Part shown: positions 35,520 through 44,761 of the stretch, piece after piece | Numbering within the stretch: position 1 is the stretch's first letter | How the letters are laid out: each line of letters opens with the position of its first letter | Assembly: GCF_003049085.1 (NCBI RefSeq) | Contig: NZ_PIQX01000002.1 | Coordinates: 124,001-188,000 of the forward strand | Source: Campylobacter concisus | GTDB lineage: Bacteria; Campylobacterota; Campylobacteria; Campylobacterales; Campylobacteraceae | DNA: 64,000 nt | Direction of reading: 5' to 3' | The notes under the pieces: model-generated | Database searches by the model: none | The model's input: the letters and a program-made list of their open reading frames with translations, nothing else | What the model was told of the DNA's origin: nothing | Translations under genes and position numbers: made by a program

Positions 35520-35966
35520 GTGATAGACGTCGTAGAAATTCAAAAAATTCTCCCACATAGATTCCCATTTTTACTTATAGATAGAGTTGTCGAGCTAGAG
35601 CCTGCAAAAAACATTGTCGCTTACAAAAATGTAACCATTGGCGAACCGATATTTCAGGGGCACTTCCCAGGTCACCCGATCTATCCTGGCGTGATGATCA
35701 TTGAAGGCATGGCACAAGCTGGTGGCGTGCTAGCGTTTAAGAGTATGAGCGACGAGCATCAGGCTGGTATCGAGAATAAAGTGGTTTATTTTATGAGCAT
35801 AGACGGAGCAAAATTTCGCCATCCTGTTCGCCCTGGAGATAGACTAGAGTATAGACTAAATGTACTAAAGCATAAGGGAAATATTTGGGTGCTTGAAGGC
35901 AAGGCATATGTAGATGACGCACTTTGCGCCGAGGCTGAACTAAAAGCGATGATAGTCGATAAATAG
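35520..35966 (+). CDS. fabZ: 3-hydroxyacyl-[acyl-carrier-protein] dehydratase FabZ
   Basis: A 148-residue hot-dog-fold dehydratase of fatty acid elongation. The active-site histidine is in [14 protein letters not shown] and the catalytic acid in the following helix ([10 protein letters not shown]). The N terminus [14 protein letters not shown] is the standard one. It starts with GTG at 35520. It precedes lpxA by 21 bases, the classic fabZ-lpxA arrangement that balances phospholipid and lipid A synthesis. Confidence 0.96.
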   Translation: MIDVVEIQKILPHRFPFLLIDRVVELEPAKNIVAYKNVTIGEPIFQGHFPGHPIYPGVMIIEGMAQAGGVLAFKSMSDEHQAGIENKVVYFMSIDGAKFRHPVRPGDRLEYRLNVLKHKGNIWVLEGKAYVDDALCAEAELKAMIVDK

Positions 35967-35987
35967 GCTTTAAGAAAAAGAGATACA

Positions 35988-36776
35988 ATGAAAAATATCC
36001 ACCAAACAGCCGTTATAGAAGATGGAGCGATCATTGGAGATGACGCAAATATCGAGGCTTATGCATTTGTAAGTAAAGATGCAGTCCTTGGCAATAACGT
36101 CACGATAAAGCAAGGTGCAAGGGTACTTGGCAAGACTAAAATCGGCGATAACTCTCGTGTATTTAGCTATGCGATCGTGGGCGATATCCCGCAAGATATC
36201 AGCTATAAAGATGAGACTGATACCGGCGTTATTATTGGCGAGCACGCAACTATACGTGAGTTTTGCACGATAAACTCAGGCACGCACAAAGGCGATGGCA
36301 TAACAAGGATCGGTGATAATGCTTTTATCATGGCGTATTCGCATATTGCACACGACTGTATAATAGGCAACAACGTCATTTTGGCAAATAACGCAACCCT
36401 GGCAGGTCACGTCGAGCTTGGTGACTACGCTGTTGTGGGTGGTCTTACGCCTATTCATCAGTTTGTTAGAGTGGGTGAAAGCTGCATGATCGCAGGTGCA
36501 AGCGCGCTTAGTCAAGATGTTGTGCCATTTTGCCTAGCTGAGGGCAACAGAGCATATATAAGAAGCTTAAATTTAGTCGGCATTAGGCGTAGATTTGACA
36601 AAGAGCAGGTTGAAGAGCTTGTTCGCGCTTATAAATTTTTGTTTAATCAAGGTATAAGCTTAAAAGATCAAGCAAATGAGCTAATCGCAAAAACCAGCGA
36701 CGAAAACGTTAAAAAAATGTGTAAATTTATATTAGAAACGACAAGAGGAATTCCGCTTGCAAAAGGAAGAGATTAA
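35988..36776 (+). CDS. lpxA: UDP-N-acetylglucosamine acyltransferase LpxA
   Basis: A 262-residue left-handed beta-helix enzyme that adds the 3-hydroxyacyl chain in the first step of lipid A synthesis. Hexapeptide repeats run from residue 10 to about 185. The catalytic histidine is in [11 protein letters not shown]. The C-terminal helical part ([21 protein letters not shown] is in the barrel end; NLVGIRRRF begins the helices) is normal. Its stop overlaps the clpX start (TAATGG). Confidence 0.96.
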   Translation: MKNIHQTAVIEDGAIIGDDANIEAYAFVSKDAVLGNNVTIKQGARVLGKTKIGDNSRVFSYAIVGDIPQDISYKDETDTGVIIGEHATIREFCTINSGTHKGDGITRIGDNAFIMAYSHIAHDCIIGNNVILANNATLAGHVELGDYAVVGGLTPIHQFVRVGESCMIAGASALSQDVVPFCLAEGNRAYIRSLNLVGIRRRFDKEQVEELVRAYKFLFNQGISLKDQANELIAKTSDENVKKMCKFILETTRGIPLAKGRD

Positions 36777-38008
36777 TGGCTAGAAAGTGTAATTTTTGTG
36801 GAGAGGCAGAGTCTGCCGAGAGAAGATTACTCGCTGATATCGAAGGAAATGCCTATATATGCGAGTACTGCATAGCAGCCGCATACGATATGATACATGG
36901 AGATACTAGCGTAGAAGAGAGTAAAAACGACGAAACGATAGAGTATCAAAAGCTCACACCAAAGGAGCTAAAAGCGGTACTTGATAACTATGTGATCGGT
37001 CAAGACAGGGCTAAAAAGGTCTTTAGTGTCGGCGTATATAACCACTATAAGAGAATTTTTAAACAAAGCGACATCAAAGACGATACTGAAATTTCAAAAT
37101 CAAACATCTTGCTTGTTGGACCAACAGGAAGTGGCAAGACATTGATGGCTCAGACTTTGGCGAGATTTCTCGACGTGCCTATTGCGATTTGCGACGCCAC
37201 AAGCCTAACTGAGGCTGGATATGTCGGCGAGGACGTTGAAAATATCCTTACTAGGCTTTTACAAGCTGCAAATGGCGATGTTAAAAAGGCGGAGCAGGGC
37301 ATTGTCTTTGTCGATGAGATCGATAAGATCGCTAGAATGAGTGAAAATAGAAGCATCACAAGAGACGTTTCGGGTGAAGGCGTACAGCAAGCATTATTAA
37401 AGATCATCGAAGGAAGCGTCGTGAACATCCCACCAAAAGGTGGTAGAAAGCATCCAAATCAAGACTTCATCCAGATAGATACGACAAATATCTTATTTGT
37501 TTGTGGCGGTGCATTTGACGGACTTCTTGATATTATTGAAAGAAGGGTTGGTAAAAACGTACTTGGATTTAACCAAGAAAAACGTGGTAAAAATGAAAAA
37601 GAAAATTTACTAAGCCTACTTGAGCCAGACGATCTTGTAAGATATGGCCTCATCCCAGAGCTTATTGGTAGACTTCACGTAGTAGCTACTTTAAACGAGA
37701 TAACAAAAGAAGATATGGTTAAAATTTTAACTGAGCCAAAAAATGCGATATTAAAACAATATCAAAAGCTTTGTGCGATTGATGGCGCTACGCTTAAATT
37801 TGATGATGAGGCACTTGAAGAGATAGCAAGTCTAGCCATTGAACGAAAAACCGGAGCTAGAGGGCTTAGAAGTATAATGGAAGAGCTCATGACAGACATA
37901 ATGTATGAGCTGCCAGAGTTAAAAGAATATGATATTGTTATCTCAAAAGAGACTGTAAAAGATAAGGCAAAGCCAATTTTAATAAAGCACGATAAGAAAA
38001 TAGCGTAA
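36776..38008 (+). CDS. clpX: ATP-dependent Clp protease ATP-binding subunit ClpX
   Basis: 410 residues. The N-terminal zinc-binding domain has C5, C8, C29 and C32. The AAA+ module shows Walker [13 protein letters not shown], the pore loop GYVGED, Walker [12 protein letters not shown], a ClpP-contact loop with LGF instead of the usual IGF (KNVLGFNQ), and sensor 2 [12 protein letters not shown]. ClpX unfolds proteins for ClpP. The LGF variant is conservative and is expected to keep ClpP docking. Its ATG shares one base with the lpxA stop. Confidence 0.96.
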   Translation: MARKCNFCGEAESAERRLLADIEGNAYICEYCIAAAYDMIHGDTSVEESKNDETIEYQKLTPKELKAVLDNYVIGQDRAKKVFSVGVYNHYKRIFKQSDIKDDTEISKSNILLVGPTGSGKTLMAQTLARFLDVPIAICDATSLTEAGYVGEDVENILTRLLQAANGDVKKAEQGIVFVDEIDKIARMSENRSITRDVSGEGVQQALLKIIEGSVVNIPPKGGRKHPNQDFIQIDTTNILFVCGGAFDGLLDIIERRVGKNVLGFNQEKRGKNEKENLLSLLEPDDLVRYGLIPELIGRLHVVATLNEITKEDMVKILTEPKNAILKQYQKLCAIDGATLKFDDEALEEIASLAIERKTGARGLRSIMEELMTDIMYELPELKEYDIVISKETVKDKAKPILIKHDKKIA

Positions 38009-38017
38009 AGGAAATAG

Positions 38018-39055
38018 ATGTTTTTAGATCAGGTTATAGGTTTTTTCTCAAGTGATATGGGCATAGATCTCGGTACTGCAAATACACTTGTTTTGGTAAA
38101 GGATAAAGGCATAATAATAAATGAGCCTTCTGTTGTTGCGGTAAGGCGTGAGAAATATGGCAAACAAAAAATTTTAGCGGTTGGACATGCTGCAAAAGAG
38201 ATGGTAGGAAAAACTCCAGGCGATATCGAGGCGATAAGGCCAATGAGAGATGGCGTTATTGCGGATTTTGATATGACTGAGCGTATGATACGCTATTTTA
38301 TAGAAAAGACTCACAAAAGAAAAAGCTTTTTACGCCCAAGGATCATCATCTCAGTTCCTTATGGACTTACTCAGGTCGAAAGAAAGGCTGTTAGAGAAAG
38401 TGCCTTAAGTGCTGGAGCAAGAGAGGTATTTTTGATCGAAGAGCCTATGGCAGCAGCGATTGGCGCAAATTTACCAGTTCGTGAGCCACAAGGCAACCTA
38501 GTAGTTGATATCGGTGGCGGTACGACTGAGATTGGTGTCGTCTCACTCGGCGGTCTAGTCATCTCAAAATCAATCCGCACAGCTGGTGATAAGATTGATA
38601 TTAGTATTGTTAATTACATAAAAGAGAAATATAACCTACTAATAGGTGAGCGAACTGGCGAGGAGATAAAGATCGCCGTAGGTTCTGCTGTGCAGCTTGA
38701 AAAAGAGCTAAGCGTAGTGGTAAAAGGTCGCGACCAAGTAAGTGGTCTTTTAAGTAGAGTCGAGCTAACAAGCGAAGATGTAAGAGAGGCGATGAGAGAG
38801 CCACTAAAAGAGATCGCAGATGCGCTTAAAACCGTGCTTGAGATGATGCCGCCTGATCTTGCGGGCGATATCGTGGAGACAGGTATCGTGCTAACTGGCG
38901 GCGGAGCGCTTATTAGAGGACTTGATAAATTTTTATCTGATATCGTTAAACTTCCAGTTTTTGTAGCTGACGAGCCACTCCTTGCGGTTGCTAGAGGAAC
39001 AGGCAAGGCACTTGAAGAGATTGGGCTTTTACAACAGCTGACAAATGAAGAGTAA
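38018..39055 (+). CDS. mreB: Rod shape-determining protein MreB
   Basis: A 345-residue bacterial actin. The phosphate-binding loops GIDLGTANTLVLV and VDIGGGTTEIGVVSL, the connecting ITLTGGG-type segment (VLTGGGALIRGLDKFL) and the N-terminal amphipathic/hydrophobic start (FLDQVIGFFSSDMG) are visible. MreB filaments guide cell-wall insertion along the sidewall. It overlaps mreC by 11 bases. It follows clpX by nine bases with a GGAAA site. Confidence 0.97.
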   Translation: MFLDQVIGFFSSDMGIDLGTANTLVLVKDKGIIINEPSVVAVRREKYGKQKILAVGHAAKEMVGKTPGDIEAIRPMRDGVIADFDMTERMIRYFIEKTHKRKSFLRPRIIISVPYGLTQVERKAVRESALSAGAREVFLIEEPMAAAIGANLPVREPQGNLVVDIGGGTTEIGVVSLGGLVISKSIRTAGDKIDISIVNYIKEKYNLLIGERTGEEIKIAVGSAVQLEKELSVVVKGRDQVSGLLSRVELTSEDVREAMREPLKEIADALKTVLEMMPPDLAGDIVETGIVLTGGGALIRGLDKFLSDIVKLPVFVADEPLLAVARGTGKALEEIGLLQQLTNEE

Positions 39056-39800
39056 GATTGTTCTTTTTGTTTTTATAGCATTGCTTGCTACGGTCTCAGT
39101 TTTCAAGGGAGAAATTTTAAGTAATCTTTCTATTGGGTTTAGTAACTATGCTACAAATTCATACGACAATTTTGCTAAAGGCGTGAAAGACTATATAAAC
39201 GAATATTTTAGGCAGGCTAGTGAGATAGAAAAGCTAAGAGCGCAAAATGAAGAGCTAGAGCGCTCAGCCACGCTTCTTTCTACTTTTGCAAATGAGCTAA
39301 ATCAAATTTTAAAAGATAAAAACTCAACTGCCTATGCCCCAGCTGTAAAGCTTGTAAAAGGGCTTAGCTACGTGCATATCGGGGATTATAATAAAATTTG
39401 GATAAGCGAGTTTGAAGGATACGATCCAAATAAAATTTACGGGCTCATCTATCAAGGAAATAGCGCTGGCATCGTCATCGCAAAAGATGGCAAGCCACTA
39501 GCTTACTTGCAAAATGACCCAAAAAGTATATTTGCAGTTTACATAGGAAATGACAAAATTCCAGGCGTCGCGCATGGAAATCAAGGTCAAATAATGGTGA
39601 AATTTATCCCACAATGGCTCAGCCCAAAAGAGGGCGACGAGGTATTTACGAGCGGGCTTGATGGGATATTTTTTAGTGGGGTGCCAGTAGGGCGTGTGAG
39701 TAAAATTTTAAAAGAGAGCTCCTATCAAAGTGTGATAGTTGAGCCCTATGCAAAGCTAAACATACCAAACTACCTGTACGTTGTAACAAAGGAAAAATAA
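39045..39800 (+). CDS. mreC: Rod shape-determining protein MreC
   Basis: 251 residues with one N-terminal membrane helix ([15 protein letters not shown]), a coiled coil (about 55-90, [18 protein letters not shown]) and a C-terminal periplasmic beta domain ([33 protein letters not shown]) typical of MreC. It links MreB and RodZ to the periplasmic wall-synthesis enzymes. No mreD follows; the next gene is carB, overlapping by one base. The Campylobacter lineage is known for mreBC without adjacent mreD as far as I recall. Confidence 0.92.
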   Translation: MKSKIVLFVFIALLATVSVFKGEILSNLSIGFSNYATNSYDNFAKGVKDYINEYFRQASEIEKLRAQNEELERSATLLSTFANELNQILKDKNSTAYAPAVKLVKGLSYVHIGDYNKIWISEFEGYDPNKIYGLIYQGNSAGIVIAKDGKPLAYLQNDPKSIFAVYIGNDKIPGVAHGNQGQIMVKFIPQWLSPKEGDEVFTSGLDGIFFSGVPVGRVSKILKESSYQSVIVEPYAKLNIPNYLYVVTKEK

Positions 39801-42800
39801 TGCCAAAAAGAACAGATATAAATACCATTTTGCTAATCGGCTCAGGCCCTATCGTCATCGGTCAAGCCTGCGAATTTGACTACTCAGGCACGCAAGCAGC
39901 CAAGACGCTAAAAGAGCTTGGATACCGCGTAGTGCTTATCAACTCAAACCCAGCCACCATCATGACCGACCCAAATTTTGCCGATGCAACGTATATTGAG
40001 CCGATCACAAAAGAGAGCATTTTAAAAATCATCGAAAAAGAAAAGATTGACGCCATCTTACCAACGATGGGCGGTCAAGTAGCGCTAAATGCCGCTATGG
40101 AGGTCTTTGAGAGCGGTCTTTTAAAGGATGTGAAATTTCTTGGTGCAAACCCAGAAGCGATAAAAAAGGGTGAAGATAGACAAATTTTTAAAGCGACCAT
40201 GCAAAAGATCGGCATGGACTTGCCTGAGAGTAGATATGCCTACAACATGGACGACGCACTAAATGCGGCAAATGAGATAGGCTTTCCGCTCATCATAAGA
40301 GCTAGCTATACGCTTGGTGGCGCAGGAAGTGGCGTGGCTTATAATATGGATGAGTTTAAAGAGCTAGCCAACACCGGCCTTGACGCAAGCCCGATACATG
40401 AAATTTTGATAGAAGAGAGCCTGCTTGGCTGGAAAGAGTACGAGATGGAGGTTATCAGAGATAGGAATGACAACTGCATTATCGTCTGCTCGATCGAAAA
40501 TTTTGACCCAATGGGCGTGCATACAGGTGATAGCATCACGGTTGCGCCAGCTTTAACGCTAACAGACAAAGAGTATCAGGCTATGCGTGATGCAAGCTTT
40601 GCCATACTTCGTGAGATTGGTGTTGATACTGGTGGCAGCAATGTGCAGTTTGCCATAGACCCAAAAACAGGCCGTATGATCGTTATCGAGATGAACCCAC
40701 GTGTTAGTCGAAGCTCAGCCCTTGCAAGTAAGGCTACTGGCTATCCTATCGCAAAGGTCGCGACTCTACTTGCGGTTGGCTTTAGTCTAGATGAGATCAA
40801 AAACGACATTACAGGCACGCCTGCTAGCTTTGAGCCGGTGATCGACTACATCGTGACAAAGATCCCACGCTTTACATTTGAGAAATTCCCAGGATCAAAC
40901 CCATATCTAGGCACCGCGATGAAGTCAGTTGGCGAGGTGATGGCGATAGGCAGGACATTTAAAGAGAGTATCCAAAAGGCGCTTTGCAGCTTAGAGCGTG
41001 ATCTTTGCGGATTTAACAGCCTTAGTTTAGAGAAAAATGCTTTGATTTATGGCATCAGAAATGCAAACGAGCAGAGAATTTTATATCTAGCGCAAGCCTT
41101 TAGAGATGGCTTTAGTGTGGCTGAAGTGCATGAGTTTAGCAAGATCGATCCTTGGTTTTTAGAGCAAATTTATGAGATAGTTAAATTTGAAGATAAGATC
41201 GACATGGATATCTTAAACAACGAAGAGCTTTTGCGAGAGGCCAAAAGTATGGGCTTTTCAGACAAGATGATAGCTGTGCTTATAAATGAAAAAGACGATC
41301 TTGAGCTTAGTCAAAATGATATCTATTTTGCTAGGCAAAAGCTTGGCATCGAGCTTGAATACAACGAGGTCGATACTTGTGCGGGCGAGTTTAAGGCGCT
41401 AACGCCGTATCTTTACTCAACCGCAAATATCACTAAATTCCCTAAAAAAGAGCTAGCAAAAGACGCTAAAAAGGTGATGATAATAGGTGGTGGTCCAAAT
41501 AGGATCGGTCAGGGCATAGAGTTTGACTACTGCTGCGTGCACGCAAGCTACGCCCTAAGAGACCTTGGCATAAAAACGATAATGTATAACTGCAACCCAG
41601 AAACCGTCTCGACTGACTACGATACGAGTGATATTTTGTACTTTGAGCCGATTGATTTTGAGCATGTTAGATCAGTCATCGAGCGTGAAAAGCCAGACGG
41701 CGTGATCGTGCATTTCGGCGGCCAAACTCCGCTTAAATTTGCAAAACGCCTAAGCGTGATCGGTGCTAAGATCATCGGAACAACTGCAAGAGTGATCGAT
41801 GTGGCCGAGGATAGAAAGAAATTTAGCGAATTTATAAATAAAATAGGTGTTCTTCAGCCTAAAAATGACACCGCCACTAGCCTAGAAGAAGCTTTGCAAA
41901 AAGCCGCTACTATCGGCTATCCAGTGCTAGTTCGTCCAAGCTACGTCCTTGGTGGCAGGGCGATGAGAAGGGTGCATAACGAGAGCGAGCTAAAAGAGTA
42001 TATGAGTGAAGCGGTCAAAGTTAGCAACCACTCGCCAGTACTACTTGATAAATTTTTACAAGATGCAAAAGAGCTCGACGTAGACGCGATATGTGATGGC
42101 AAAGAGGTCTATATTGGCGCGATAATGGAGCACATCGAGGAGGCTGGAATTCACTCTGGCGACTCAGCTTGCATATTGCCACCGATGAGCTTAGGCGAAG
42201 AAATGATAAAAAAAGTGGAGAAGCAAACCAGAGATATTGCTCTAAATTTAGGCGTCGTTGGCCTTATGAATATCCAGTTTGCCATCTATGAAAATGAGCT
42301 TTATATGATCGAGGTAAATCCTCGCGCGAGTAGAACCGTGCCATTTGTGAGCAAGGCTACTGGCGTGCCTATGGCAAAGGTGGCAACAAGAGTTATGTGG
42401 CAAGGAAATTTACGTGAGGCGCTTAAATTTTATGATGATTACAAAGTTGTTTATGAAGATGGCGACATCTTAAAACCTCGCGTAAGTTCGCATATTTGTG
42501 TAAAAGAGTGCGTACTACCGTTTAACAAGCTAAGCGGCGCCGATCTCATCCTTGGCCCTGAGATGAAAAGCACTGGCGAGGTCATGGGTATAAGCCACGA
42601 TTTTGCAAGCTCGTTTGCAAAGAGCCAGATCGCTGCTAGCAATACTTTGCCAAGCAAGGGTAGGGTCTTTTTAACGCTAGCTGACGCTGATAAGTCTTAC
42701 GCGCCAGACCTTGCAAGAGAGCTAATAGCGCTTGGCTTTAGCATCATCGCAACTGGTGGTACACATAAAATTTTAAGTGAAGCTGGCGTTGAGGCTGAGT

Positions 42801-43060
42801 TTGTCTATAAGATAAGCGAGGGCAGACCAAACGTCGAAGATAGGCTCAAAAACGGCGATATCGCACTTGTTATTAACACAAGCGATACAAAATCAAGCGT
42901 GGATGATGGTAAAAAGATCCGTCAAAACGTGCTTAGATTTAAAATTCCTTACTTTACAACGATCCGCGCAGCACTTGCTGCTGCTAAGTCGCTAAGCTCG
43001 GTACAAACTGGCAAAGCACTTGAGGTAAAAAGCTTGCAAGAGTATCTAAGCGAGAAATGA
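39800..43060 (+). CDS. carB: Carbamoyl-phosphate synthase large subunit CarB
   Basis: 1086 residues that make carbamoyl phosphate from bicarbonate, ATP and ammonia delivered by CarA (encoded at 46906). Two homologous ATP-grasp halves are present (starting [20 protein letters not shown] and [20 protein letters not shown]). The C-terminal MGS-like regulatory domain (from about residue 950) has [17 protein letters not shown]. The last 42 codons (42934-43060) are duplicated at 45575-45701, beyond an inserted restriction-modification cassette whose first gene overlaps the carB stop by four bases. The gene itself is intact. Confidence 0.96.
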   Translation: MPKRTDINTILLIGSGPIVIGQACEFDYSGTQAAKTLKELGYRVVLINSNPATIMTDPNFADATYIEPITKESILKIIEKEKIDAILPTMGGQVALNAAMEVFESGLLKDVKFLGANPEAIKKGEDRQIFKATMQKIGMDLPESRYAYNMDDALNAANEIGFPLIIRASYTLGGAGSGVAYNMDEFKELANTGLDASPIHEILIEESLLGWKEYEMEVIRDRNDNCIIVCSIENFDPMGVHTGDSITVAPALTLTDKEYQAMRDASFAILREIGVDTGGSNVQFAIDPKTGRMIVIEMNPRVSRSSALASKATGYPIAKVATLLAVGFSLDEIKNDITGTPASFEPVIDYIVTKIPRFTFEKFPGSNPYLGTAMKSVGEVMAIGRTFKESIQKALCSLERDLCGFNSLSLEKNALIYGIRNANEQRILYLAQAFRDGFSVAEVHEFSKIDPWFLEQIYEIVKFEDKIDMDILNNEELLREAKSMGFSDKMIAVLINEKDDLELSQNDIYFARQKLGIELEYNEVDTCAGEFKALTPYLYSTANITKFPKKELAKDAKKVMIIGGGPNRIGQGIEFDYCCVHASYALRDLGIKTIMYNCNPETVSTDYDTSDILYFEPIDFEHVRSVIEREKPDGVIVHFGGQTPLKFAKRLSVIGAKIIGTTARVIDVAEDRKKFSEFINKIGVLQPKNDTATSLEEALQKAATIGYPVLVRPSYVLGGRAMRRVHNESELKEYMSEAVKVSNHSPVLLDKFLQDAKELDVDAICDGKEVYIGAIMEHIEEAGIHSGDSACILPPMSLGEEMIKKVEKQTRDIALNLGVVGLMNIQFAIYENELYMIEVNPRASRTVPFVSKATGVPMAKVATRVMWQGNLREALKFYDDYKVVYEDGDILKPRVSSHICVKECVLPFNKLSGADLILGPEMKSTGEVMGISHDFASSFAKSQIAASNTLPSKGRVFLTLADADKSYAPDLARELIALGFSIIATGGTHKILSEAGVEAEFVYKISEGRPNVEDRLKNGDIALVINTSDTKSSVDDGKKIRQNVLRFKIPYFTTIRAALAAAKSLSSVQTGKALEVKSLQEYLSEK
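42934..43060 (+). repeat. Direct repeat, left copy (functional carB 3' end)
   Basis: 127 bp that recur at 45575-45701, exactly 2641 bp downstream. Seven substitutions fall in the first 113 bp, all synonymous; six more are in the last 14 bp, including the stop codon (TGA here, TAA in the other copy). The left copy is the C terminus of the intact carB gene. With the right copy it frames the restriction-modification cassette. Confidence 0.9.
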
Positions 43061-43770
43061 ACCAAAAAGAGTGCGTAGTAGAAGCGTTAGCTAGCCTTGG
43101 TGGCATGGCAACGCTTTTTGATCTTTATCATAAAACTGATGTTAGCACTTGGGGTAGTAAAACTCCATTTGCTAGCATAAGACGGATAGTACAGACTAAT
43201 AAAGAATTTTATAAGATCAGAGCCGGACTTTGGGGGCTTTGTGAGTTCAGAGATAAAAATTTAGCCAAAACAGGCGATAGTAAGAGTGAGCAAAATGAGA
43301 AATTTACACATTCTTATTTTCAAGGCGTTATCGTTGAGATAGGAAATTTAAGACATTTTCAAACATTCATCCCAGCTCAAGATAAGAACAAAATTTATAA
43401 ATCAGATAAGAAACTTTGCGAGCTTGCGAGCTTGAGTGAGATATATAAATTTAGTTATGAAGATATCGTTAAAAGAGCAAAAACAATAGATGCAATATGG
43501 TTTAACGAAAGAAATTTGCCAAACTCGTTTTACGAAGTTGAACATAGTACAGACTTTAAAAATTCACTAAATAAATTTTTTGAGCTTCAAGACTTTAATG
43601 CTAGGATGTTTATAGTCGCAGACAAAAAGAGGGAAAGAGAGTATGAAAGCGTTTTGAGAGCTAGCATCTACGAGCAGATAGCTCAAAAGGTAAAATTTGC
43701 TAGTTACGAAGATATATCAAGGCAGCTTGAAAGAGAGAGTGAGCAAGCATTTATAAAAATGGGGATTTAA
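43057..43770 (+). CDS. Winged-helix protein fused to a PD-(D/E)XK nuclease-like domain
   Basis: 237 residues. The N-terminal ~70 ([18 protein letters not shown], then [25 protein letters not shown]) look like the HARE-HTH winged helix found in front of restriction enzymes. The C-terminal half contains IDAIWF followed fourteen residues later by [12 protein letters not shown], then [14 protein letters not shown]. This D...E-x-E pattern is the PD-(D/E)XK fold of an uncharacterised nuclease-like family, with a glutamate where the usual lysine would be. It overlaps the carB stop (ATGA), so it is coupled to carB. An accessory or alternative nuclease of the cassette is an inference. Confidence 0.6.
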   Translation: MNQKECVVEALASLGGMATLFDLYHKTDVSTWGSKTPFASIRRIVQTNKEFYKIRAGLWGLCEFRDKNLAKTGDSKSEQNEKFTHSYFQGVIVEIGNLRHFQTFIPAQDKNKIYKSDKKLCELASLSEIYKFSYEDIVKRAKTIDAIWFNERNLPNSFYEVEHSTDFKNSLNKFFELQDFNARMFIVADKKREREYESVLRASIYEQIAQKVKFASYEDISRQLERESEQAFIKMGI

Positions 43771-43970
43771 TGAGTGAATTTGAAGTTGAGATAACTGAAA
43801 TTTTAAGTAAAAAAATAAAGTTTAAAGCAAAAGATCAGCATGAGGCATGTAAGATCGCCAAAAAGGCTTATGAAAAGAGCGAGATCGTGCTTGGAGCTGA
43901 TGATTTTACTGAGGTGAAATTTAAATCTTGTCCACAAGTAAGCCAAAAGATCAAGGTAAAAAATGAATAA
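43770..43970 (+). CDS. DpnD/PcfM-like small protein
   Basis: 66 residues: FEVEITEILSKKIKFKAKDQ, then a helix with EACKIAKKAYEKSEIVLG and ADDFTEVKF. This matches the pattern of the DpnD-PcfM C-terminal domain, a small protein encoded next to the restriction gene in the DpnI cassette of pneumococci and on conjugative plasmids. Its biochemical role is not known. It shares one base with the stop of the preceding gene and overlaps the endonuclease gene by eight bases, so all cassette genes are coupled. The recognition is by eye and should be treated as probable. Confidence 0.65.
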   Translation: MSEFEVEITEILSKKIKFKAKDQHEACKIAKKAYEKSEIVLGADDFTEVKFKSCPQVSQKIKVKNE

Positions 43971-44118
43971 TATAACTCCTTTTGATGAATTTATGGCAAG
44001 TTTAAAAGAGACAAATGCTACACTTGGCTACTTTTGTGATTTTGAAAAATGTTCTAAGAACCTTGCGAAGGTCGCTATCAAACTTAATGCTTTAAATTCT
44101 TTGCTTGGTTCAAAAGAT

Positions 44119-44137
44119 TTGAAAACAGATATTTTCA
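44119..44137 (+). repeat. Inverted repeat, left arm (inversion border)
   Basis: 19 bp, TTGAAAACAGATATTTTCA. Its reverse complement occurs at 44439-44457 with one mismatch (A/G at position 7). It lies in the endonuclease reading frame as L-K-T-D-I-F. Recombination here exchanges strands without shifting frame. Confidence 0.85.
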
Positions 44138-44438
44138 GAATGAAACCTTTCTGAAATTAAATTCGCAAAATTTGTTCCACTGCGGTTTTTTCTAGCGTTT
44201 GTATCAAGTCCAACTTCCACGCCAAATACATAATCACATAAATTTTTAATTTTTCTATCCTTGAAAACTTCATCAAGCCCAGTCTCTAAAAGAAAGCTGT
44301 AAATTTTCTCTGGCTCATCAAAATAACTCTTTAGCTCAAGTAAACTGCCGCTTGAGCTCACAACTTTTCTACCACTTTCTCGAACGGCAATTAGTAAATT
44401 TAGTACCTCAAAGCAGCTTCGATATTCTCTAAAAAGTG
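44138..44438. other. Putatively invertible 301-bp DNA segment
   Basis: The segment between the two 19-bp inverted repeats. In the orientation present it disrupts the plus-strand endonuclease gene; reversed, it restores the frame at both borders. No recombinase gene is adjacent, so inversion would need a distant invertase or RecA-independent slippage between short repeats. Whether it still flips cannot be told from one sequence. Confidence 0.7.
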
Positions 44439-44457
44439 TGAAAATATCTGCTTTCAA
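44439..44457 (-). repeat. Inverted repeat, right arm (inversion border)
   Basis: Read on the minus strand it is TTGAAAGCAGATATTTTCA, 18 of 19 bases identical to the left arm. On the plus strand it encodes E-N-I-C-F-Q of the endonuclease C-terminal part. The 12-bp core CAGATATTTTCA is perfect in both arms. Confidence 0.85.
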
Positions 44458-44761
44458 GCTGAAGTATCAAGCTCAAATTTTTCATTAAATTTAGGTAGTG
44501 ATGTGAAGATATTTGATTTTGCGACTCGCATACAAAATATCACTTATCTAATCGAAGCAAATTTTTATAGTGCCGGTGGCTCAAAATTAAACGAAGTAGC
44601 AAGAGCTTACATCGAAATAGCCAAAAGGATCTCCTATTTGCCAGAGTATAAATTTATCTGGATCACTGATGGCTGGGGTTGGCACGATGCTAGAAATAAG
44701 CTACAAGAGGCCTATAAGTGTGTGAGGATTTATAACCTTGCAAATTTGCACCTTTTTATAA

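Larger units (their letters stand above)
44110..44457 (-). pseudogene. Central part of the restriction endonuclease, in inverted orientation
   Basis: A 115-codon minus-strand frame from a TTG inside the right inverted repeat (44457) to a stop in the left flank (44110). It encodes the motif-bearing middle of the DpnII-like enzyme: LFREYRSCFEVLNLLIAVRE, KIKNLCDYVFGVEVGLDTNA and RKNRSGTNFANLISERF. It has no ribosome site and no promoter is evident, so it is unlikely to be translated. It is listed because it is the displaced segment of the gene at 43963-44781. Confidence 0.8.

Noticed and set aside
44119..44457. Explaining the broken endonuclease as simple decay or a sequencing frameshift
   Set aside because: The middle is present intact on the opposite strand with inverted repeats at both borders, and flipping it restores the frame exactly; frameshifts or point mutations would not give this.
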